Shown here one piece after another: positions 58,910 through 64,000 of a stretch of 64,000 bases of DNA. Origin of the DNA: Methanoculleus thermophilus. Lineage in GTDB: Archaea; Halobacteriota; Methanomicrobia; Methanomicrobiales; Methanoculleaceae. The DNA lies in assembly GCF_001571405.1 (NCBI RefSeq), contig NZ_BCNX01000003.1, positions 124,001 to 188,000 on the forward strand, in the 5' to 3' direction. A program made the translations under genes and the position numbers. Each line of letters opens with the position of its first letter. Position 1 is the stretch's first letter. A model generated the notes under the pieces. That model searched no databases and had not been told where the DNA came from. It saw only the letters and a program-made list of their open reading frames with translations.

Positions 58910-60442
58910 ATGATAACGATGGGCAGAAAACAGGGAAAAAGAGCAAAGCACGGGGAACAAACATACAACAATGGGGGAGATCTCGATTCGGACACCCCTA
59001 TACCGACACGCTCAGATTCGCTTACGCTCGACAGAACCGTAGCGTCCATCAAGTATAACCGCTACGTTCAGATCCTTATCGGGCTGACGCTTGTCGGGGC
59101 CCTCCTTCGGTTCTATAACCTCGCCGGAAACTCGCTCTGGCTCGATGAAGCCGCGACACTCTCGTTCGCCCGGCAATCGCTCATCGGCATCTGGGAGAGC
59201 ATTGCTGGCGGGGAGTTCAACCCGCCGCTCTTCTATTGGCTGGAGCACGCGATGCTCGTCTTCGGGGAGAGTGAGTTCGTGCTTCGGTTCCTTCCTGCGC
59301 TCTTTGGCGTTCTGACAATCCCGGTCGTCTATTATATTGGAACAGAGTTCCGGGACAAAAACGTCGGGCTCATAGCCGCCGCACTCCTTACGTTTTCGCC
59401 CTTCCACATCTTTTACTCACAGGAAGCCCGGGCATACGCCCCGATGCTCTTCTTCTTCTCTCTCGCGCTGCTCTTTTACGTGCGGGCGAGCAGATCCGAT
59501 GAGGTCCGATCCTGGGTTCTCTTCGGCGTCTTCTCCGCCGTTGCCTTCTGGATGCACTTTTACGCGTTCGTTCCGGTCGCCGTCCTTATCCTCCATGCCC
59601 TCATCACCCGTGCGGGCGATATTCGGCGTGATGTCCGGAGCGCGAGAGCACCGGCCCTCGCGCTTACTGCCTTCATCGTCACGACCCTTCCCTTGCTCTT
59701 TGTCACGGCCAACCTCTTCCTGGTGAGGACGTCGTCCGCCCCGACCTTCGGTATGCAAGGGTTCGACGTCGTCTACCAGACCTTCCTCCAGATCTCAGGG
59801 TTCAGCGACCTCCTCCTCGTGCTGTTTCTCATCCTCTTCCTGCTCGGCGTTGCCTATACCTGGCGTGATGACCGGGACGGAGCACTCCTCCTTGTCTTCA
59901 TGATGATCCTCCCGATAGTGGGGAGTCTTATCCTCTCTTCGAGGATGCCGATGATCCCGCGCTACCTCATCTACCTCCTTCCGGTGTACTTTGTCGGGAT
60001 TGCATCTGCATATCCTGGACTCTACGCTCTTGTCAAGGACAGGAGAGCAGTCTATCTGGCTCTCGCGGCGGCTTTTCTCGTCAGCACGCCATTCCTTGCA
60101 GCCTACTATACGACACCCCAGAAGAACGACTGGCGGGGTTTTTCCGCAGAACTTGACGAAATGACCAAAGATGGCGATCTCGTCGTTGTGCTGCCGTCTT
60201 ACATGACGCTTCCGCTCAATTATTACTACAGCAATGCAACAGACGGGACCATCGAACTTGTGGCGACGACCGAGGGGGATCTTGAATTGATCAGGAATCA
60301 GTATCCTGGAAAACAGACGTACTATGTGGTAACCGGGGATATCTTCGCCGCAGACCCCACCGGAGATGCGGTGAACTGGCTCCAAGCGAATACAGAGTTT
60401 GCCGGGCAGCGCATGGGGATCTACCTCTTCAAGTCGGTCTAA
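58910..60442 (+). CDS. GT39-like membrane glycosyltransferase (PMT/ArnT superfamily)
   Basis: The 510-residue protein has a polar, basic N-terminus of about 60 residues and then ten or more helices. The first lumenal loop carries NLAGNSLWLDEAATLSFARQ, whose acidic residue is the GT-C catalytic position, and GGEFNPPLFYWLEHAML. The C-terminal soluble part (DWRGFSAELDEMTKDGDLVV) faces outside. It likely moves a sugar from a lipid-phosphate donor to surface protein or lipid. ATG 58910 fits the TATA spacing; ATG 58919 and 58838 are alternatives. It is the first of two glycosyltransferase genes in line. Confidence 0.8.
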   Translation: MITMGRKQGKRAKHGEQTYNNGGDLDSDTPIPTRSDSLTLDRTVASIKYNRYVQILIGLTLVGALLRFYNLAGNSLWLDEAATLSFARQSLIGIWESIAGGEFNPPLFYWLEHAMLVFGESEFVLRFLPALFGVLTIPVVYYIGTEFRDKNVGLIAAALLTFSPFHIFYSQEARAYAPMLFFFSLALLFYVRASRSDEVRSWVLFGVFSAVAFWMHFYAFVPVAVLILHALITRAGDIRRDVRSARAPALALTAFIVTTLPLLFVTANLFLVRTSSAPTFGMQGFDVVYQTFLQISGFSDLLLVLFLILFLLGVAYTWRDDRDGALLLVFMMILPIVGSLILSSRMPMIPRYLIYLLPVYFVGIASAYPGLYALVKDRRAVYLALAAAFLVSTPFLAAYYTTPQKNDWRGFSAELDEMTKDGDLVVVLPSYMTLPLNYYYSNATDGTIELVATTEGDLELIRNQYPGKQTYYVVTGDIFAADPTGDAVNWLQANTEFAGQRMGIYLFKSV

Positions 60443-60454
60443 GGAGGGGGGACA

Positions 60455-61573
60455 ACGACCGACACTTACGATCTCACAGTAATCATCCCGACCTTCAATG
60501 AAGAGGAGAATATCGCAGCAATCATTGATGCGGTCAACACTGTTCTCACGAAGAACAGCATCCACGGCGAAATCCTGGTCGTGGACGATGACTCGAAGGA
60601 CCGTACGATCCCGATCGTTCGGGAGATCACCGGCAAAAATAGCAACGTACGGCTGATTGTCCGGAGAGAAGATCACGGTCTCTCTCAGTCAGTCGTCGAG
60701 GGGTTCCGAGCGGCTCGATCCGATATCCTGCAGGTTATCGATGCTGATTTTTCGCACCCACCGGAGCTCATTCCCAAGTTCTATGAGGCGATACGAGAGG
60801 GGGCAGACATCGCCATAGGAAGTAGGTACATGAAGGGTGGAGATATCGAACAATGGCCGCTCAAACGAAGGATCATATCCCTCGGCGCCACCGCATTTGG
60901 CCGTATTCTCTTCCCGGAGGTCACAGATCCCGTAAGCGGGTTCTTTGCCGTGCGGCGGGAGGTCGTTTCCGGTGCTCCCCTTGCGCCACGGGGCTACAAG
61001 ATCCTGATGGAGATCCTTGGCAAGGGCCGATGGCGCTCGTTTACCGAGATACCGTTCGTCTTCAAAGATCGTGAGGAGGGAGAAAGCAAACTGCGGCTCG
61101 GCACGATGATCGACTACCTCGGACAGTGCGCCAGTATCATCCACTTTGCGATGGCACATAGGACTGGGCCGGTCTGGGCTGAGTGGACGAAGGTCCTTCG
61201 GTTCGGATTTGTCGGGCTTTCCGGGATTCTGGTCAATATGGGCCTCCTCTACGCTCTGACTGAGATCGCTGGCCTCTATTATCTGGTCTCCGCAGCAATC
61301 GCAATCGAACTCTCAATCGTAAACAATTTCATCTGGAATGATGTCTGGACATTTCGTTCAGCAAAAAACCTGAAGTTCAAGCAGAAAATTTCGCGGTTCG
61401 GATCGTTCCAGGCGGTATCAATGGGTGGGCTCGCAATCAACATGGTCATTCTCTATCTTCTTGCGGATATTGTCGGGGTCTACTATCTCATCGCGAACCT
61501 TGTGGGGATATTCATCGCGTTTGCCTGGAACTATACGATGAATAGGCACAACACGTGGGCAAGAGCATACTGA
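60455..61573 (+). CDS. GT2 dolichol-phosphate sugar transferase with GtrA domain, apparent ACG start
   Basis: The protein is 372 residues if begun at ACG 60455. It has a DPM1-like GT2 domain (TVIIPTFNEEENIAAIID, ILVVDDDSKDRT, QVIDADFSHPPE, AIGSRYMKGG) and then a GtrA-like four-helix domain (FGFVGLSGILVNMGLLYALT). The product should make dolichyl-phosphate sugar for the upstream membrane transferase. No ATG, GTG or TTG lies in frame before the conserved N-terminus; AAGGAGG at 60441-60447 lies seven bases before ACG, where homologs would start MTD. GTG 60581 would cut into the nucleotide-binding domain. Confidence 0.83.
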   Translation, partial: TTDTYDLTVIIPTFNEEENIAAIIDAVNTVLTKNSIHGEILVVDDDSKDRTIPIVREITGKNSNVRLIVRREDHGLSQSVVEGFRAARSDILQVIDADFSHPPELIPKFYEAIREGADIAIGSRYMKGGDIEQWPLKRRIISLGATAFGRILFPEVTDPVSGFFAVRREVVSGAPLAPRGYKILMEILGKGRWRSFTEIPFVFKDREEGESKLRLGTMIDYLGQCASIIHFAMAHRTGPVWAEWTKVLRFGFVGLSGILVNMGLLYALTEIAGLYYLVSAAIAIELSIVNNFIWNDVWTFRSAKNLKFKQKISRFGSFQAVSMGGLAINMVILYLLADIVGVYYLIANLVGIFIAFAWNYTMNRHNTWARAY

Positions 61574-61654
61574 CGCAGCACCCAATGCAATTCCGCTTGG
61601 CCTTCATTTTCGATCGGAAAGTAACTTGCGGTTGATGACGGCCAAGACTCCTGG

Positions 61655-62824
61655 TTACCCTGAGTACCCCCGAATAACCCCCCGGTACACATCCACCGCC
61701 ATCTCAAGTTGCCTTACGCTGACCCGCTCGTCTACCGCGTGCAGCGTCGGGACTTCTCCCGGCCCGTATTCAACGACAGCAAATCCCTCATCCCGGAGGT
61801 ACTTTGCGTCGCTTGCCGCCCACTGGAGGAACGGGACCGCCGGCATCCCGTAGACCCGTTCCACCTCCTGACAGACCGCTCGGACAATCCGGGCGTCCAG
61901 AGGCGTCAGGGTCGGTTCGGCCACATCCATCTCACGGATTGTCGCGTCCGGTGCGTGTTCGGCGATACCTCTCCGGAGGTCCTCGAGGGAGCACCCCCAC
62001 GGCACCCGGATGTCGAGATCCATCCGGCACTGCTCCGCCACAATGTTCGCCTTCTCTCCGCCCTCGATGCGCCCAGGGTTGAACATCAACCTGGTGAGGA
62101 TCTCTTCTCCCCCCTCGATACCGAAGACGTCGCGGAAGACCCGGGCGGACTGGGTGATAAGAGGCTGCAGGTCTTTTCCTGGCGGGAAGGGATGCGCGTG
62201 GAGCTCCCGCAGGTAGCCGATGAGATCGAACGCCGCCATAACAGCACTCTTCCCGACGATAGGATAGAGCGAACTGTGTCCCGGTTGGCCGCGGAACGAG
62301 AGGTTGATCCGGTAGAGGCCTTTCTGGCCGATCCCCGGGCTGAGTGCCGGAGTTGGTTCGGCGATCAGGCATTCGCGGGGCTTGAGCAGATCCTGTGCAA
62401 GCAGCGACCGGATCCCATATTCCCCGCCGGTCTCCTCGTCGCAGACGAAAGCAAGCTGCACCTTTGGGTCTATTCCCTCCTCGATCAGGTCACGGTACGC
62501 GGTAAGGAGAGCGGCACACCCGCCTTTCATATCGGTAGCGCCCCGCCCCCAGACGTAGCCGTCGCCAATCTCCCCGCTGTAGGGGTCGTGTCTCCAGTCA
62601 TCGGGGATGGCAGGGACTACGTCGACGTGGCCGCAGAGGAGGAGCCGGGGATCGGGTTCGGTCGTGACGAGGTTATCACGCCCGCCAGGGTTTGAGACAA
62701 TCCGGCTCTTCACTCCAAGCGCATCAAGGAACTCCCCGATGAATGCGACGATATCTGCGGTGTTCCCTGGCGGGTTCTCGCTCCTGATCTGGACGAGCGA
62801 TGAGGTGAGGCGGGCGACATCCAT
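61655..62824 (-). CDS. M20-family metallopeptidase (DapE/ArgE-like)
   Basis: The 389-residue protein has the M20 di-zinc site: LLLCGHVDVVPAI near residue 60, GRGATDMKGGCAAL near 94, FVCDEETGGEYG near 127, LIAEPTPAL near 153 and TLHAVDERV near the end. Opening RSENPPGNT is typical of succinyl-diaminopimelate desuccinylase or acetylornithine deacetylase relatives; the exact substrate is not decided. It is 12 bases from the gene upstream. Confidence 0.87.
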   Translation of the reverse strand: MDVARLTSSLVQIRSENPPGNTADIVAFIGEFLDALGVKSRIVSNPGGRDNLVTTEPDPRLLLCGHVDVVPAIPDDWRHDPYSGEIGDGYVWGRGATDMKGGCAALLTAYRDLIEEGIDPKVQLAFVCDEETGGEYGIRSLLAQDLLKPRECLIAEPTPALSPGIGQKGLYRINLSFRGQPGHSSLYPIVGKSAVMAAFDLIGYLRELHAHPFPPGKDLQPLITQSARVFRDVFGIEGGEEILTRLMFNPGRIEGGEKANIVAEQCRMDLDIRVPWGCSLEDLRRGIAEHAPDATIREMDVAEPTLTPLDARIVRAVCQEVERVYGMPAVPFLQWAASDAKYLRDEGFAVVEYGPGEVPTLHAVDERVSVRQLEMAVDVYRGVIRGYSG

Positions 62825-62836
62825 ATGCGGGTCTCC

Positions 62837-63346
62837 TTACGCAGATCTGCTTGCTACATATTCGTCAAAGAGGCGGGCGAGTTTCGAGGTCTTGTAGAGC
62901 TGTTTGATAAACTTCGGGTCGAAGAACTCGTCGATGAACATCGAGAGGTACTCAGCCGGGATAGCCTTTTTCTCGTCGGGGTTGAGCACAATGCGGAAAC
63001 TCCGATACTGAGCAGGGTCCTCACGGTCGTAGATGCCGGACCAGAGGATCGGGAGTTCCTCGAATACGTCCGGGTGCTTTTCTTTGAGCCAGTTGATGAA
63101 TTCGGGGAAATGCGCCCGCTCACCGACCTTCTCCTCGTCCAGGCGCCACCGCATGTACTCCATGCTCATGATGTTTCGAGGCGACATGTAGTTGTAGGCG
63201 AGAACACTGAGGGTGTAATCAATGTGGGCAAGAGCATCAGTGAAGTAGAAGTACAGGACCGGGTGAAACTCGCTGGGATTTTCTAGAATTAACGATTTGT
63301 TGTAGAACATCTGCATGACGCGAGCATACTCGTTCATTTCTAGCAT
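62837..63346 (-). CDS. Conserved hypothetical protein, 169 residues
   Basis: The product is soluble, mostly helical and rich in aromatic residues (RVMQMFYNKSLILENPSEFH, PVLYFYFTDALAHIDY, SMEYMRWRLDEEKVGE). No cysteine, signal peptide or membrane segment stands out. No family is recognised. It probably shares a message with the M20 gene 12 bases downstream. ATG 63337 is an alternative start. Confidence 0.6.
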   Translation of the reverse strand: MLEMNEYARVMQMFYNKSLILENPSEFHPVLYFYFTDALAHIDYTLSVLAYNYMSPRNIMSMEYMRWRLDEEKVGERAHFPEFINWLKEKHPDVFEELPILWSGIYDREDPAQYRSFRIVLNPDEKKAIPAEYLSMFIDEFFDPKFIKQLYKTSKLARLFDEYVASRSA

Positions 63347-63459
63347 ACTTCTTCCTATTGGGAAGAATGGTACAAAAAAGTACCCCTCTCATACAGTGGT
63401 GGGACCGGCAATCCCGGACAAGGGGGAGGGGTTATCCATTGCCTGTTGGCAGGTTCTGG

Positions 63460-63475
63460 CCTTGCCCAGGCAAGG
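63460..63475 (-). terminator. Possible terminator hairpin after moaA
   Basis: CCTTGCC 63460-63466 pairs with GGCAAGG 63469-63475 with a two-base loop. It is about 60 bases past the moaA stop. Confidence 0.3.
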
Positions 63476-63533
63476 CGCATGACCCTGGTTCCGTCTGTCG
63501 CTTCAGTTACGGTTCCGCCTATGATGACGGTAT

Positions 63534-64000
63534 TCACGTGAAGAACGGCTTACGCCTGCTCACGGCTTCCCTGAATGCATCTTCAAGTTCTTTGCCGTGC
63601 TTGCCTCTGGTATCCACCAGATTGTCGCTTCGCAGAAGACAGGGCTTGAGTTTGCCATCCGACGTCACGCGCAGGCGGTTGCAGAATGCACAGAATTCCG
63701 TGTTGTGGAGAGGCCGGACCACCTCAACCTCAGCACCATCGAGGCAGTACTTTTTGCGGTGATGCATCCTGCGGGTGACGACCCGGGTTGCCTTCTCATT
63801 GAGTTCCTGCTCGACGCTGTCCACATCGCCGTGGAACTTGCACTCGTTGAACTCCATCAACTCGATGACCTGCAGGATGAGGTCACGCTTGCCGCGGACA
63901 AAGGCCATGAAGTCGTCTACCTCATCCTCGTTGATGCCTTCAAGGAGCACCATATTGATCTTGACCGGAGTGAGGCCGACCTCGATCGCCGCATCTATCC
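63534..64000 (-). CDS. moaA: GTP 3',8-cyclase MoaA, C-terminal half (runs off the window)
   Basis: The gene enters from beyond base 64000 and ends at TGA 63534-63536. The visible 155 residues include VKINMVLLEGINEDEVDDF, the C-terminal [4Fe-4S] motif FCAFCNRLRVTSDGKLKPC (C-x2-C-x13-C) that binds GTP in MoaA, and the closing SRRKPFFT. MoaA is a radical SAM enzyme for the first step of molybdopterin synthesis, required here for formylmethanofuran dehydrogenase. The N-terminal radical SAM motif lies outside the window. Confidence 0.9.
   Translation of the reverse strand, partial: IDAAIEVGLTPVKINMVLLEGINEDEVDDFMAFVRGKRDLILQVIELMEFNECKFHGDVDSVEQELNEKATRVVTRRMHHRKKYCLDGAEVEVVRPLHNTEFCAFCNRLRVTSDGKLKPCLLRSDNLVDTRGKHGKELEDAFREAVSRRKPFFT

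Noticed and set aside
63355-63537. 60-codon minus-strand frame starting with GTG in the moaA stop codon
   Set aside because: The start position is attractive, but the second half is proline-rich, the frame covers two hairpins, and no family is recognised.

Overview
The window is about 64 kb of GC-rich archaeal chromosome, most likely from a hydrogenotrophic methanogen of the order Methanomicrobiales (Methanoculleus-like). The evidence is a coenzyme F420 ligase (cofE), a tungsten/molybdenum formylmethanofuran dehydrogenase set, an Eha-type energy-converting hydrogenase, the hydrogenase maturation gene hypD, an archaeal Sec61-beta, TATA boxes that often sit about 30 nt upstream of leaderless start codons, and tRNAs without an encoded CCA. 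No rRNA, insertion sequence, prophage or CRISPR array was seen. The genus is an inference.

Layout. 1-6.6 kb: the end of the Sec61-beta gene, cofE, a TreT-like glycosyltransferase, a tandem pair of FAD/Rieske oxidoreductases, a dense cluster of short hairpins, and a small DUF1922 protein. 6.6-17.6 kb: one long, tightly overlapping minus-strand operon running ehaB to ehaO, then a polyferredoxin, fwdD, fwdB, fwdA, fwdC, and last a 49-residue zinc-ribbon gene shorter than usual ORF cut-offs. This couples an ion-driven, ferredoxin-reducing hydrogenase to the ferredoxin-dependent first step of CO2 reduction. 17.6-23 kb: tRNA-Leu, a HepT/MNT toxin-antitoxin pair, a notable three-block palindrome array, a PAS protein ending in a phosphoacceptor-like helix without an ATPase domain, and gene remnants. 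23-31 kb: a zinc-ribbon/PUA/PAPS-reductase-like protein, hisH, an acyl-CoA synthetase with an N-terminal ribbon-helix-helix domain and a cluster of half-sites in front of it, a short-chain dehydrogenase, and a second PAS protein with the same tail. 31-40 kb: a C39-like protease, an HD hydrolase, an ADP-ribosylglycohydrolase, and an AddAB-type helicase-nuclease pair.

40-64 kb is mostly housekeeping: small redox proteins, tRNA-Arg(CCG), hypD, a radical SAM protein, a TIM-barrel protein, tRNA-Thr, an FKBP, a secreted 5'-nucleotidase, an iron-sulfur flavoprotein, a ferritin-like protein, a tandem-PII/DUF1538 membrane pair, UPF0316, a sugar dehydrogenase propeller, a three-gene operon (hxlB, aminotransferase, M42 peptidase), a ferredoxin, a SugE/Gdx exporter, tRNA-Arg(GCG), a lipoprotein, two membrane glycosyltransferases (the second apparently lacking an AUG, GUG or UUG start), an M20 peptidase, and moaA running off the end.

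Strongest candidates for something undescribed: the palindrome array at 19017-19230; the ribbon-helix-helix/acyl-CoA synthetase fusion with its seven TGGTGC half-sites; the 49-residue zinc-ribbon protein at the end of the Eha-Fwd operon; the PAS proteins with an orphan DHp-like tail; and the hairpin clusters at 968-1034 and 5917-6098. All functions are read from sequence by eye; no database search was run.
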